A stretch of 64,000 nucleotides of DNA from Hymenobacter sp. BT559 (GCF_016427535.1 NZ_JAELXV010000003.1:310001-374000), one strand, 5' to 3'; shown: positions 8,524-18,222, counted from the first letter of the stretch. Notes: a model not told the origin generated them from the letters alone. Made by a program: numbers and translations.

Positions 8524-8955
8524 ATGAAACAAGATATTCCCTTCGAGCCTGTAGTAGGCGTTTCTATTGCGATTGTGCCCGATGCTCCTGCTGCAGATAC
8601 TACGCTCGGCGAAACGGGCGTGGCTACTTGGCAAGTATTCCTGCTCAACAATAATGAGTTTCCGCTCGAAACCGTCATTATTGCATCGGAGGGCTACGGC
8701 ACGCAGCCCGATGGTCAAGCAGTACGCACCTCTACCCTACGCTATCATTTTCCGGAGATAGCGCCGCACTCGGCCACGCCTGTCGAGCTTATCGACCCCG
8801 CCGTGTTTCACCTCACCAATCAATACTGGGTGAGCTACTACCTAGGCGGCCAGGTTTTCGACAAAAAGTTTGTGTTTGTTCCCGACTCTATCGTGCCCGC
8901 CAACTTTAGCCGCATCGACCTGCTCGACGGCCAGGCTGGCGTGCTGCACAGCTAG
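8524..8955 (+). CDS. Conserved hypothetical protein (143 aa)
   Basis: 143 residues, no signal peptide or membrane segment. The sequence alternates short beta-strand-like stretches (GVSIAIVP, ATWQVFLLNNNEFPLETVIIAS, QYWVSYYLGGQVFDKKFVFVPDSI), suggesting one immunoglobulin-like or jelly-roll beta domain. I recognise the general look from Cytophagales genomes but not a named family. Monocistronic, between lipB and the WecA-type transferase. Function unknown. Confidence 0.7.
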   Translation: MKQDIPFEPVVGVSIAIVPDAPAADTTLGETGVATWQVFLLNNNEFPLETVIIASEGYGTQPDGQAVRTSTLRYHFPEIAPHSATPVELIDPAVFHLTNQYWVSYYLGGQVFDKKFVFVPDSIVPANFSRIDLLDGQAGVLHS

Positions 8956-9038
8956 GATAAGGGTGCACGTGCGCTCCTCATGGTGGTAAGTCGTCCGCCG
9001 TTCCTGTTTTCGTCTGTTGTCCTTGTCGCTTCCGCGCT

Positions 9039-10112
9039 ATGAACCACACTCTTAGTATATATCTGGCCCTGGCCGCGTTGTGGGCGCTGCTCGTTGCCAT
9101 GTTTGCGGTGCCTTCCATCATATTCATTGCGCACCTCAAAAACCTACTTGACACGCCCAACGGCCGTACCGTGCACAAGTCCCTCACGCCGCGGCTGGGC
9201 GGGGTGGCCATCTTCGCGGGGTTCATGTCGGCGCTTACCATCTTTGCGCCACTCGGCAATGGAGTGCAGCAACTGTTAGCGGGCTGCATCATCCTTTTCT
9301 TCGTGGGTCTCAAAGACGATATGGTGACCATTTCGGTGATGAAGAAATTTATCGGTCAACTGCTGGCCACCGGGGTGGTTATGATAATGGCCGATGTGCG
9401 CATCACCAGCTTTCAGGGCATCCTAGGTATCGAAACATTGCCAGTAGGCTTTAGCTATGGCTTCACGTTTGTGGTTATCGTGGGCGTCACCAATGCCATC
9501 AATCTCATTGACGGCCTAGATGGCCTGGCGGGTACCATGGTTCTGATAATCAGTAGTACGTTTGGGTACTACTTCTATCGCTACGGTGGGGCCACGTACA
9601 GCAACTATGCGTTTGTAGCGGTGTGTCTTATTGGCGGTATGCTAGGCTTTTTGCGCTACAACTTCCACAAGGCCACCATCTTCATGGGCGATACCGGCTC
9701 GTTGGTGTGTGGGTTCATTGTCTCCATACTAGCCATTCAGTTTATCGAGATGGGCAATGGTACGGGGCAGCCCTTCGGCAACGTGGCCCCGGCCGTGACC
9801 CTAGGTATCCTATTTGTGCCTCTCTTCGATACGCTGCGGGTGTTTACCCTGCGCGCGCTGGCTGGTAAGTCGCCCTTCGCCCCCGACAAAAACCACGTGC
9901 ACCACCGCATCATGGCCCTGGGCTTCTCCCAAATTAGCACGGTGCTTCTGCTCGGCCTGCTTAATGCGGTAGTTATCCTATTCGTAATCAGCTTTACGCA
10001 CCTAGGTAACATCGCCTTGATTGGGGCGCTGGTAGTATTTGGAATACTGCTCAGCGTGTTTCTAGGCGTTTACCAAAGCCGGGTTGCTAAGCGGCAGGTA
10101 GCTTCTTCGTAG
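9039..10112 (+). CDS. Polyprenyl-phosphate N-acetylhexosamine-1-phosphate transferase (WecA/TagO/MraY family)
   Basis: 357 residues with about ten hydrophobic segments. It joins a sugar-1-phosphate to undecaprenyl phosphate to start surface-glycan synthesis. Family motifs are present: KSLTPRLGGVAIF after helix 1, the LKDDM Asp pair, NLIDGLDGLAG, GDTGSLVCGF and the HVHHRI loop that sets sugar-nucleotide specificity in WecA-like members. WecA/TagO is favoured over MraY because no murein cluster is nearby. The next gene starts 1 bp after the stop, indicating translational coupling. Confidence 0.9.
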   Translation: MNHTLSIYLALAALWALLVAMFAVPSIIFIAHLKNLLDTPNGRTVHKSLTPRLGGVAIFAGFMSALTIFAPLGNGVQQLLAGCIILFFVGLKDDMVTISVMKKFIGQLLATGVVMIMADVRITSFQGILGIETLPVGFSYGFTFVVIVGVTNAINLIDGLDGLAGTMVLIISSTFGYYFYRYGGATYSNYAFVAVCLIGGMLGFLRYNFHKATIFMGDTGSLVCGFIVSILAIQFIEMGNGTGQPFGNVAPAVTLGILFVPLFDTLRVFTLRALAGKSPFAPDKNHVHHRIMALGFSQISTVLLLGLLNAVVILFVISFTHLGNIALIGALVVFGILLSVFLGVYQSRVAKRQVASS

Positions 10113-10113
10113 C

Positions 10114-11328
10114 GTGCGCACAGTAGCAAAAGCTTGGTTTAGGGTGCTTAGGAGGTGGTCACTCCTGCTGGCAATTTGCCTAGGGGTGTCCTTAGCCGGC
10201 CGGGCGGCCGAATACCGGCCGTTGCCCCCGGCGCCCGCCCCCGGCATCTCCGCCGATAACTGGCTGCTGCACGACGCCCTGCACAACCGGCTCATTCTCT
10301 ACTTGCCGGGCTACCACGCGCCCGCTCATGCTTATTACCAGTGGGTGCGCCTGCGAGTGGGGCAGCCATTAGTGCTTTCTTTCGTAGCACAGCCCGGGCT
10401 AAGCATATTCGTTGACAACCGGCTCATTTTTACGGCTGGTAAGGCCAGTGCCTATACCGTAGACCTAGGGCGTAGTGTTCCGCGCCAAGCGGCCGCTGCG
10501 CACCTGCTGGCAGTGTGGCAGCCCGATGGCTACCCGGCCCTAGGGTCGTTCACGGCCGCGCCGGCCCCAGAAGCGGCTGCCAAGGGGGCCACAGCTGCTA
10601 CTAGCGCCCACGTAGGGGCGCTTAATCCCGCCCGTCCGCAGCAGGCCGCTCTGCAAAGCCAGCCATTGCTGCTAGGGCTTTTGGTAGTGGGGCTGCTTTA
10701 TGGCATTGTGCGGAGCGCCTACCCAGCCGGCCTAGCGCGGGTGTTGCAAATAACCGATTTTTTGGGAGCATCTGCCGACACGCCAAGTTTTTTGGTCCGG
10801 CCCGCCTTCACGCTACTTAACCTAGTGCTGACGCTCCTATTTGCGTTATCGCTGTCGCTCTTATTAACTGCGCTGCACACAGATTTCAGCAGCCTGCCGC
10901 TGGTCAACCAATTGCTTAAAGTGCCCGAGTCGGCCACTGTGGCGCGCGTAGGATTGTACGCCGGGCTCATCATCGCATTTATAGCAGGTAAGTTCTTGAT
11001 AGTAGAGGCATTAAGCTACATTTTCGACCTAAGGTCTCTGGCTACCATTCACTACCGCGAGTTTCTGCGCACCACGCTGCTGCTGGGGCTGCTTATTCCT
11101 GTGGTGCTGCTGCTACTGTTGAGCTTGAACGCATACTGGCCTTTGGTTGTTAAAATAGCCAATGGCTTTGTCCTAGTTTTGCTCACGCTGACGGTATTGC
11201 GGGTAGCCCGCACGCTGCATCAGCGCACGTCGCTGCTTAATCTTCATTTGTTCGCGTACCTTTGTGCTACCGAAATACTGCCCCTTGCAGTACTACTAAA
11301 GCTCATCGTGTTTACATACCTTGGCTAA
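10114..11328 (+). CDS. DUF4271 membrane protein
   Basis: 404 residues from a GTG start 1 bp after the stop of the glycosyl-phosphotransferase gene. A signal peptide (ending SLAGRA) leads into a ~150-residue periplasmic beta-rich region (YHAPAHAYYQWVRLRVGQPLVLSF). The C-terminal half has six or seven transmembrane segments and the pattern of DUF4271. In Bacteroidota this gene sits beside hemD and the T9SS genes, as here, hinting at a role in that envelope system, but no function is established. No alternative ATG lies nearby. Confidence 0.8.
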   Translation: MRTVAKAWFRVLRRWSLLLAICLGVSLAGRAAEYRPLPPAPAPGISADNWLLHDALHNRLILYLPGYHAPAHAYYQWVRLRVGQPLVLSFVAQPGLSIFVDNRLIFTAGKASAYTVDLGRSVPRQAAAAHLLAVWQPDGYPALGSFTAAPAPEAAAKGATAATSAHVGALNPARPQQAALQSQPLLLGLLVVGLLYGIVRSAYPAGLARVLQITDFLGASADTPSFLVRPAFTLLNLVLTLLFALSLSLLLTALHTDFSSLPLVNQLLKVPESATVARVGLYAGLIIAFIAGKFLIVEALSYIFDLRSLATIHYREFLRTTLLLGLLIPVVLLLLLSLNAYWPLVVKIANGFVLVLLTLTVLRVARTLHQRTSLLNLHLFAYLCATEILPLAVLLKLIVFTYLG

Positions 11329-11392
11329 AGTAGGTTGTTGCTGTAGCCCCAGCGTTTAGTCTATTGCTTTAGCGTTACCCTTACTTATTCTT

Positions 11393-12217
11393 ATGGCCGA
11401 GAGCGCAGCACAGCCGGGACTGAACCGGCACGCCAAGCCCATCCGCAGCATTCTGGTTACCCAGCCGAAGCCCGCCACTGATGTTTCGCCTTACTCGCCG
11501 TTGGCCGAGAAATATGGAATCCGGGTGGACTTTCGTGAATTCATTGATGTACAGGCTGTGCCGTACAAGGAGTTCCGGAAAGAGAAGATTAACATCTTGG
11601 AGTACTCAGCGGTAATCTTTACCAGCCGCAACGCTGTCGACCACTTCTTCCGCATTTGCCAAGAGGCTAAGCTGGAGATGCCGGCCGAAATGAAGTACTT
11701 CTGCATCTCGGACCAAACCGCCAATTACTTGCAGAAATATATTGTGCTGCGTAAGCGCAAACTTTTTGTGGGGCAACGTACTGCGGCTGACCTTTTCGAC
11801 GTTATTAAAAAGCACAAGGGCGAGAAGTTTTTGTATCCTTGCTCCGACATTCGGAAAGATGATTTGCCCGAGTTTATGCGGGCCAATAATCTCAAGTTTA
11901 CAGAGGCAGTTATTTACCGCACAGTAGCTAGCGACCTTTCCGACTTGTCTGATGTAAAATATGACTGCTTAGCGTTCTTTAGCCCTTCCGGCATTAGCTC
12001 GCTATTCGTCAACTTCCCCGATTTTGTGCAGGAAGGCACTCGCATTGCGGCCTTTGGTCCTACTACGGCCAAGGCCGTCCGTGATGCAGGTCTCATCCTT
12101 GACATTGAAGCCCCTATGCCCAATGCCCCGTCCATGACGGGTGCCATCGAAGCATACATCCGCCAGCACGCCTTGGCGCCCGGCGCCAGCGCTGACAAGG
12201 CAAAGGGAAACGGCTGA
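11393..12217 (+). CDS. hemD: Uroporphyrinogen-III synthase family protein
   Basis: 274 residues of the HemD two-domain alpha/beta fold: SILVTQPKP at the start, AVIFTSRNAVDHFF, then AFFSPSGISSLF and RIAAFGPTTAKAVRDAGL. The enzyme cyclises hydroxymethylbilane to uroporphyrinogen III in haem synthesis. No other hem genes are adjacent; in Bacteroidota this hemD copy is regularly placed between DUF4271 and the porP/gld cluster. Sequence conservation in HemD is low, so the call rests on these motifs together with the context. Confidence 0.85.
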   Translation: MAESAAQPGLNRHAKPIRSILVTQPKPATDVSPYSPLAEKYGIRVDFREFIDVQAVPYKEFRKEKINILEYSAVIFTSRNAVDHFFRICQEAKLEMPAEMKYFCISDQTANYLQKYIVLRKRKLFVGQRTAADLFDVIKKHKGEKFLYPCSDIRKDDLPEFMRANNLKFTEAVIYRTVASDLSDLSDVKYDCLAFFSPSGISSLFVNFPDFVQEGTRIAAFGPTTAKAVRDAGLILDIEAPMPNAPSMTGAIEAYIRQHALAPGASADKAKGNG

Positions 12218-12298
12218 TAGCATAGCGGCAACATAGAGAGGACCTAGGACCCCAAGCTATTCACCTAGGTGCGCTGCGTATAGCAGCGGCCTAGTAGT

Positions 12299-12306
12299 TA
12301 CATTTG
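12299..12306 (+). promoter_or_regulatory. Possible -7 element for porP/sprF
   Basis: TACATTTG (TAnnTTTG) lies 67 bp upstream of the chosen ATG of the PorP-like gene. It overlaps a TTG that would otherwise be read as an upstream start, which supports the downstream ATG. Confidence 0.3.
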
Positions 12307-12372
12307 AAAGCGAGAGGTCTTCCCGTTTTCGCTATGTCTGCCCCATTGTTCCTATCTCCTCTCCCAATCCGT

Positions 12373-13374
12373 ATGAAGGGAATTATACTCGCTCCCCTGC
12401 TGCTACTAGTGGCAGCGGGCACTGCTATGGCCCAGCAGCAGCCGCAGTTCACGCACTACGGCTTCAATGGCATGTACCTTAATCCGGCTTACGCTGGCAT
12501 AAAAGGCCAAACCGAAGTTACTGTACTTGGTCGCTACCAGTATTTTAACCTCGGCAATACCCAAGGAGACGATAATGGTTCGCCGCGTACGGGCATGGCC
12601 TCCTTCTCCGTGCCTATTCTACCCCTAAGTGGGGGAGTAGGCCTAGTGGTGTACTATGACCAAGCTGGTCCCGTAAAAACGACAAACGGAGCGCTGTCTT
12701 ACTCGCAGCATATTAAGCTCGGCCGTGGTCAGCTCGGCATCGGCATCCAGGGTACGTATACATACATAGGCAATGGTACCTACCGGGCTATTGACCCTAA
12801 CGATATCAATGTGCCTGCTCAGGGGGCCTCAGACCGCAAGTTTGATGCAGGCGCAGGCATCTGGTATGAGAGCCCGAAGTTCTACGCAGGACTTAGTGCC
12901 AACAATTTATTCCGTTCTCAGTATACGTTTGCCAGTACTGGTGTGCGGGGCACCGCTAGCCAGTATTTAGGAGAGAACCATGCCTACTTCACAGCGGGCT
13001 ACAATATTGAAGCATCCTCTTCCGTTGTCGTGACGCCGACCATCCTTGCTAAAGCGGTATTGCCTGGTAGCTACGGCACTAAAAGTAAATATGATAACCA
13101 GCACAACTATTCGTTCGAAACGGGAGTACGAGCTACTCTTGATGACCGATTCTGGGCTGGTTTGAACTATCGGTATGATGAATCCATTGCCGGACTGGTA
13201 GGTGCCAGCTTCGGCGCCGACAATCGGTTTCGAATTGGTTACGCATTCGACTTCGTTGCTTTTCACCAAGACGCCCTCGCATTGAGCTCGCACGAAATCA
13301 TGCTTGCGCTACGTATGCCTAAGGTTGGTTTAATTACGCGTCCTGCGATTCGAACCCCTCGCTACAGCTTTTAG
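12373..13374 (+). CDS. porP: PorP/SprF family type IX secretion outer membrane protein
   Basis: 333 residues from the ATG at 12373; the signal peptide is MKGIILAPLLLLVAAGTAMAQ. An upstream TTG frame start at 12304 would put 23 residues before it and is rejected. The mature start QPQFTHYGFNGMYLNPAYAG is the hallmark of PorP/SprF. The rest is beta-barrel-like (SFSVPILPLSGGVGLVVYYDQAG, FYAGLSANNLF, FWAGLNYRYDESIAGLVGA). SprF-type members help export particular adhesins, PorP members are general T9SS parts; its place just before gldK favours the latter. Confidence 0.88.
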   Translation: MKGIILAPLLLLVAAGTAMAQQQPQFTHYGFNGMYLNPAYAGIKGQTEVTVLGRYQYFNLGNTQGDDNGSPRTGMASFSVPILPLSGGVGLVVYYDQAGPVKTTNGALSYSQHIKLGRGQLGIGIQGTYTYIGNGTYRAIDPNDINVPAQGASDRKFDAGAGIWYESPKFYAGLSANNLFRSQYTFASTGVRGTASQYLGENHAYFTAGYNIEASSSVVVTPTILAKAVLPGSYGTKSKYDNQHNYSFETGVRATLDDRFWAGLNYRYDESIAGLVGASFGADNRFRIGYAFDFVAFHQDALALSSHEIMLALRMPKVGLITRPAIRTPRYSF

Positions 13375-13515
13375 TCCTATTTTGAACTAAGGGTTGGAAA
13401 AAGATAAAATCTTTGTAAAGAAATATTTTTCTCTCAAAAATAGCTTTTTTTAGCTAATTAGAGCGTTTTTCTTGTTTTTAGGAACAAATATCCACACTCG
13501 CGTGTCCGGCCGATA

Positions 13516-13546
13516 TTGCAGGTCGACTTGAAATAGTGTAGATTTG
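13516..13546 (+). promoter_or_regulatory. Candidate promoter of the gldKLMN operon
   Basis: TTG at 13516-13518, a 20-bp spacer, then TAGATTTG at 13539-13546. This fits the Bacteroidota -33 (TTG) and -7 (TAnnTTTG) arrangement and lies 58 bp before the gldK ATG, in a 230-bp AT-rich gap after porP. The gap implies gldKLMN can be transcribed separately from porP. Confidence 0.5.
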
Positions 13547-13604
13547 CCAGACGATAGAATACGCCCTGCTAACACCTGGATATACAATTAGTCTTTTCTT
13601 TATT

Positions 13605-14624
13605 ATGAAAAAGTTTCTGGCACTACCCCTCCTGGCCCTTTCTGGGTTATTCATGGGTGGGTGTTTTACAAAAAACTATCAGGGTGACTTGGTAGGCGCG
13701 GAGGACCGACCGATTTTTAATCCTCAAGATGTTCCGTTTGGTATGGTTCCTTGCCCAGGGGGGACGTTCCACATGGGCCAGACCGACCAAGACATTTCGG
13801 CTTCTATGGTGAACATGAATAAGCAGGTGACTATCGCTGGCTTTTACATGGATGAAACCGAAATCACGAATAATGAATACCGTCAGTTCGTGGGTGCTAT
13901 TATGCAGGACTCGGTAGAAGCCCTAGGGGAAGACTATATTAAGACTGAGCTGTATCCGGATACTACTGTATGGGTGCGTGACTTTACTTATCATATGGGT
14001 GACCCGTTGTTGGAGTACTACTATTCGCACCCTGCATTCGACGATTACCCGGTGGTAGGTGTTGACTGGTTTGCAGCTAAGTATTTCTGTAACTGGCGCT
14101 CGAAGTATAAGAATGCCACTAACGAAGAGCGTGGTGAGGCCCCGCTGCCAAACTTCCGCCTACCTTCAGAGGCTGAGTGGGAATACGCCGCTCGCGGTGG
14201 TCGTGAAGGGGCTACGTTCCCTTGGGGTGGCCCTTACGTGCGCAACACACGCGGCTGCATGCTAGCTAACTTCAAGCCGGGCCGCGGTGATTATGCTTCG
14301 GATGGCTTTGCTTATACCTCCGAGGTTGGGTCTTATTTCCCCAATGACTTTGGCCTCTATGATATGGCCGGCAATGTGTCAGAATGGTGCGATGACGCTT
14401 ATATGGAAGCTTCCGTGCCGGTAGTTTGGGACTTGAACCCCACCAACCCCGACGATAACGAGCCCCGCAAAGTAGTGCGTGGTGGTTCGTGGAAAGACAT
14501 TCAGTACTTCCTCGAAACGGGCACCCGCAACTTCGAATACCAGGATTCTTCGCGCTCTTACATTGGTTTCCGTTGCTCCATGATTCAAATTGGCATGGGC
14601 ACCAATGGTAGCTTGAATCGCTAA
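13605..14624 (+). CDS. gldK: Type IX secretion lipoprotein GldK
   Basis: 339 residues. A lipoprotein signal peptide ends with FMGGC (lipidated Cys20). The body is a formylglycine-generating-enzyme/sulfatase-modifying fold: PGGTFHMGQTDQD, YMDETEITNNEYRQFV, RLPSEAEWEYAARGG, DMAGNVSEWCDDAY, VVRGGSWKD and SYIGFRCS. GldK forms the periplasmic ring with GldN around the T9SS translocon. Followed by gldL with a 59-bp gap; the order K-L-M-N is the conserved T9SS core operon. Confidence 0.96.
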   Translation: MKKFLALPLLALSGLFMGGCFTKNYQGDLVGAEDRPIFNPQDVPFGMVPCPGGTFHMGQTDQDISASMVNMNKQVTIAGFYMDETEITNNEYRQFVGAIMQDSVEALGEDYIKTELYPDTTVWVRDFTYHMGDPLLEYYYSHPAFDDYPVVGVDWFAAKYFCNWRSKYKNATNEERGEAPLPNFRLPSEAEWEYAARGGREGATFPWGGPYVRNTRGCMLANFKPGRGDYASDGFAYTSEVGSYFPNDFGLYDMAGNVSEWCDDAYMEASVPVVWDLNPTNPDDNEPRKVVRGGSWKDIQYFLETGTRNFEYQDSSRSYIGFRCSMIQIGMGTNGSLNR

Positions 14625-14683
14625 TTCACCAACCTAGTATCACCACACCATTTCATTTATTTTTTTAAGTTTCTACAATCACA

Positions 14684-15499
14684 ATGGCAGCTAAAGGTAA
14701 TTTTTTCTTCGATAAAGTAATGCCGATGGTCTACGGCATCGGAGCCGCGGTAGTAATCGTTGGGGCACTATTCAAAATTCGTCACTTACCCGGTGCCGAC
14801 CTTATGCTTACGGTTGGTCTGCTGACCGAAGCCGCTATCTTCTTCTTAAGCTCGTTCCAGCCTCACGCCAAGGAAACTGATTGGTCGCTGGTATATCCTG
14901 AATTGAGCGAGGGCTATGACCCCAGCAGCAATGACAACCGTTTCCGCGATGCTAAGACGCCCGCTCCGAACGGTCTGACCGGTAAGCTGGACGATATGTT
15001 GAAAAACGCTAACGTTACGCCCGAAGCACTCACTAACCTCGGTCAAGGCCTAAACCGCCTCAGCGCTACTACGGCTCAGCTGGGCCAGCTAGGCGAGGCT
15101 ACTAACGTAACCGAGGAGTACACCCAGAAGGTACGTACCGCTGCTCAGTCGCTCGAGCGTATCAACGAAGCTTACTCTAACACGGTAGAGGCTGTATCGG
15201 CTATGTCGAACGCCACTGGCGATGCCAAAGAATACCACCTGCAAGTGCAGAACGTAACCAAGAACTTGGGTGCTCTAAATGCGGTGTACGAAATGGAACT
15301 GCAAGATGCCAATACGCATTTGAAGTCCATGAACCAGTTCTATGGTACCCTAGGCAAAGCCATGGAAAATATGGTACAGGCCGGCAAAGACACCGAAAGC
15401 CTGCAGCATCAGGTAGCAGACCTGACCGGCAACCTGTCGTCGCTCAACCGTGTGTACGGCAACATGCTGAACGCTATGCGTGCCGGCGCAATCAGCTAA
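14684..15499 (+). CDS. gldL: Type IX secretion motor protein GldL
   Basis: 271 residues. Two N-terminal membrane helices (MVYGIGAAVVIVGALFKI and LMLTVGLLTEAAIFFLSSF) contain the GADLMLT segment and a membrane Glu in TEAAIFF, the probable proton-carrying residue of the GldLM motor. The rest is a long cytoplasmic alpha-helical region (LDDMLKNANVTPEALTNLGQGLNRLSATT and following). GldL with GldM turns proton-motive force into rotation that drives secretion and gliding. Second gene of gldKLMN. Confidence 0.96.
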   Translation: MAAKGNFFFDKVMPMVYGIGAAVVIVGALFKIRHLPGADLMLTVGLLTEAAIFFLSSFQPHAKETDWSLVYPELSEGYDPSSNDNRFRDAKTPAPNGLTGKLDDMLKNANVTPEALTNLGQGLNRLSATTAQLGQLGEATNVTEEYTQKVRTAAQSLERINEAYSNTVEAVSAMSNATGDAKEYHLQVQNVTKNLGALNAVYEMELQDANTHLKSMNQFYGTLGKAMENMVQAGKDTESLQHQVADLTGNLSSLNRVYGNMLNAMRAGAIS

Positions 15500-15549
15500 C
15501 TATTAAGAGTGCCTATCTCAATTAATTATCACTATAGCGAGAATATCTG

Positions 15550-17133
15550 ATGGCATCAGCTAATGAAACGCCGCGGCAGAAGATGATTGGCATGATGTAT
15601 CTCGTGCTAACGGCTCTTCTGGCGCTCAACGTTAACTCCGCGATTCTACAAAAATTTAAGCTCATTGACGACAGCTTGGTTGACGTCAACGCTAAAACTG
15701 ACAAAGCTGCCGATGGCACTGTAAAAGGTATTCAGGAGGCGGTAGCTAAAAACCGCAACCAGTCTGCCGACCAGCAGGTGCTAAAGCAAAGCGAGGAGAT
15801 TCGCGAAAAGACCAAGGAAATGGTCGCTTATATCGACCAGGTACGCGAAAAGCTGATTGCTGCTACTGAAAACTCTAAGGCTGGCGAATTCCACAACATG
15901 GAAGCCACCGACAAAGTAGCTATCACGATGCTTGGCGGTGCTAAAAATGGTTTGGCTTACCCTTTGAAAGACAAGCTCAATGGCTACGCTGACTATATTA
16001 AGCAGTACGTACCTGATGCTGCTCCACTAGCTCTTGACGCTAAGGTTGACCCCAAGGTGACGGACAAAGAGCAGAAGGGCAAGAACTTCGCTGAGTTTAA
16101 CTTCGAGAATACGCCGGTGGTTGCCGCGCTGGCCGTTCTGAGCCAGAAGGAAACCGAAGTACTGAAATACCAAGCCGACGCATTGCAAAAGCAGGCTGAG
16201 AAGGTAGGCGCCAAGACTATTGTATTTGATAAGCTAGGTGCTTTCGCCTCGGCCGAATCGAACACGGTGGCTGCTGGTACCAAATACAAAGCCGAGCTGT
16301 TCTTGACCGCTGCTGCTAGCGGCCTCAAGCAGAATATGACTTACAACGGTAGCCCGCTGTCCGTTGACCCCAAGACCAACCACGGCAAAATTGAATTTAC
16401 GGCTCGTCCTGGCAACTTCGACGCTGCTGGTAATGCCAAAGCTTCGTGGACTGGTTCTATCCGCATCAACCAGAACGGCCGCGACACTACTTTCCGCGTA
16501 ACGGTACCTTACACCGTGACTAAGCCGGTAATGCAAATTCAATCGGCTTCGGTACAGGCGCTGTACTACAAGTGCGGCAATAAGCTGAGCGTGCAGGTGC
16601 CGGCCCTAGGTGCCCAGTACCAGCCTAGCTTCTCGGCTTCGGGTGCTTCGGTAATCACGGGCCAGAAAGGTGAGGTAACACTGGTGCCCAACGCTCGTGA
16701 GGTGACCCTGAACGTAAGCAGCGGTGGCAACGCTATCGGCTCGCAGGAATTCAAAGTTCGCCCAATTCCGAACCCAACCATCGATTGCTATGTTGGTGGC
16801 CAAAAGGCTAATGAGAAGCAGGGTACGCCCGGTACGGCCATCCGCACTATCACGCTGCGCGCTGTCCCTGACCCTGGCTTTGCTACCTTCCTACCCGAAG
16901 ATGCTCGCTACCGTGTATCGCGCTTTACCGCAGTACTTGCTCGTGGCAAGCGCCCTGTTATTGGTCCAAAAACCATTAATGGTGCCCAAGGCGATATGAG
17001 CGATATGGTAAACGCTTACAAAGAAGGTGACCGCCTCTACATTGAAGTACTAGGTGTGCAGCGTAACAACTTCCAAGGCCAAGTGGAAGATGTGAATATG
17101 CCTACTCGTGTGTTCAACATTCCGTTGCAATAA
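15550..17133 (+). CDS. gldM: Type IX secretion motor protein GldM
   Basis: 527 residues. The start MASANETPRQKMIGMMYLVLTALLALNVN gives one membrane helix near the N-terminus and a short cytoplasmic tail, as in all GldM. The periplasmic part continues for ~490 residues as four stacked domains (for example the Ig-like region with RINQNGRDTTFRVTVPYTV near residue 315) and ends in IEVLGVQRNNFQGQVEDVNMPTRVFNIPLQ. It spans the periplasm and links the GldL motor to GldK/N rings. 50 bp after gldL. Confidence 0.96.
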   Translation: MASANETPRQKMIGMMYLVLTALLALNVNSAILQKFKLIDDSLVDVNAKTDKAADGTVKGIQEAVAKNRNQSADQQVLKQSEEIREKTKEMVAYIDQVREKLIAATENSKAGEFHNMEATDKVAITMLGGAKNGLAYPLKDKLNGYADYIKQYVPDAAPLALDAKVDPKVTDKEQKGKNFAEFNFENTPVVAALAVLSQKETEVLKYQADALQKQAEKVGAKTIVFDKLGAFASAESNTVAAGTKYKAELFLTAAASGLKQNMTYNGSPLSVDPKTNHGKIEFTARPGNFDAAGNAKASWTGSIRINQNGRDTTFRVTVPYTVTKPVMQIQSASVQALYYKCGNKLSVQVPALGAQYQPSFSASGASVITGQKGEVTLVPNAREVTLNVSSGGNAIGSQEFKVRPIPNPTIDCYVGGQKANEKQGTPGTAIRTITLRAVPDPGFATFLPEDARYRVSRFTAVLARGKRPVIGPKTINGAQGDMSDMVNAYKEGDRLYIEVLGVQRNNFQGQVEDVNMPTRVFNIPLQ

Positions 17134-17155
17134 GATTTTAATTATCTTCTCTATT

Positions 17156-18151
17156 ATGACCCGCTATTTTAAAATTCTTCCTTTCACGCTCGCAGCGCTG
17201 ACAACCGCAGTAGCGGCTCACGCGCAGGAGCAGGCGGCTGCTACGGCTACAACCGGTGCCGTTCGGGCCATCCCGGTTTCCGACCAAATGTTCCGCAAGA
17301 CTATCTGGCGGGCCATTGACCTGCGCGAGAAGCAAAACCTGCCGATGTATTCGGATGGGAGGGAAATTGGCCGAGTCATTATAGATGCAGTAAAGCGTGG
17401 TGAACTGCAGGCATATAAAAACGACTCGGTTACTTCGACTCTCACTGCTAAAGAGATGTCGGATAACATGTCGTATGCTATTGAAGCACCAATCAGCGCT
17501 GATGGCGACGATTGGGGCGCTAGCGCACCTCCTGCTAAGAGCACGAAAAAAGCTGCGGCTGCAGACGATGGTTGGGGCGCACCAGTAGCTTCGCCAAAGA
17601 AGCCCGCTACTAAGCGAGTAGCGGTACTGGATAGCAAAGGCAAACCAGTTAAGAAAAACGGTAAGATTGTGTACCGCACGGTACCTGTCTCATCGGTAGC
17701 TGTTGCCCCGCCGCCGCCTAAAACGACTGAAGAGTATCGTCCAAAAGACCTCTACCAAATGGAGCTGTCGGAGGAAATGATATTCGACAAGAAGCGCTCG
17801 CGGATGTATCACCAGATTAAAACTATCTCGCTGAAGCTGCCTTCGACACTGTCTACCAATACTTCGGGCCTAGAGAAGAACGTAGCAACGTTCAAATATG
17901 CCGACTTGGTAAAGGTGTTCCGCAACAATCCGCAGACGGCCATCTGGTTTAATGCGCAGAATGATGCCCAGCACAAGAACCTGGCCGATGCATTCGAACT
18001 GTGGTTGTTCAACTCATACATCACCAAGGTTTCGAACCCTGCTGGTGATGACCTCGCCAGTCAGTATGGTGGGGAGCGTCAAGGGCTGTTGGCTTCGCAG
18101 CAGATTGCCGCTGACCTAGTAGAGTACGAATACAACCTGTGGTCTTTCTAA
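17156..18151 (+). CDS. gldN: Type IX secretion protein GldN
   Basis: 331 residues from the ATG at 17156, whose signal peptide ends in AVAAHAQ; an upstream GTG at 17108 would overlap gldM and lengthen the signal oddly. Conserved GldN features: FRKTIWRAIDLREKQNLPMYSDGREIGRVIIDA near the N-terminus and DLYQMELSEEMIFDKKRSRMYHQIKTISL in the middle. A Lys/Ala/Pro-rich insert (residues ~120-200, with KKAAAADDGWGAP) is longer than usual. GldN forms the ring complex with GldK. The stop codon is immediately followed by a dispersed repeat and the palindrome at 18223-18270. Confidence 0.95.
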   Translation: MTRYFKILPFTLAALTTAVAAHAQEQAAATATTGAVRAIPVSDQMFRKTIWRAIDLREKQNLPMYSDGREIGRVIIDAVKRGELQAYKNDSVTSTLTAKEMSDNMSYAIEAPISADGDDWGASAPPAKSTKKAAAADDGWGAPVASPKKPATKRVAVLDSKGKPVKKNGKIVYRTVPVSSVAVAPPPPKTTEEYRPKDLYQMELSEEMIFDKKRSRMYHQIKTISLKLPSTLSTNTSGLEKNVATFKYADLVKVFRNNPQTAIWFNAQNDAQHKNLADAFELWLFNSYITKVSNPAGDDLASQYGGERQGLLASQQIAADLVEYEYNLWSF

Positions 18152-18152
18152 A

Positions 18153-18189
18153 CCGCAGATTCAAACGGATTTGTCGGATATAACGGATT
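18153..18189 (+). repeat. Dispersed repeat, copy A (after gldN)
   Basis: Begins 1 bp after the gldN stop with CCGCAGATTCAAACGGATTT and continues with GTCGGAT and AACGGATT. The same sequence recurs at 20101-20136 (direct) and 20405-20437 (inverted). Such AACGGATTT-based repeats are common between genes in Bacteroidota. Confidence 0.75.
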
Positions 18190-18222
18190 GCCTGTCTTCT
18201 ATTAGCTGAATAGGTAATTCGT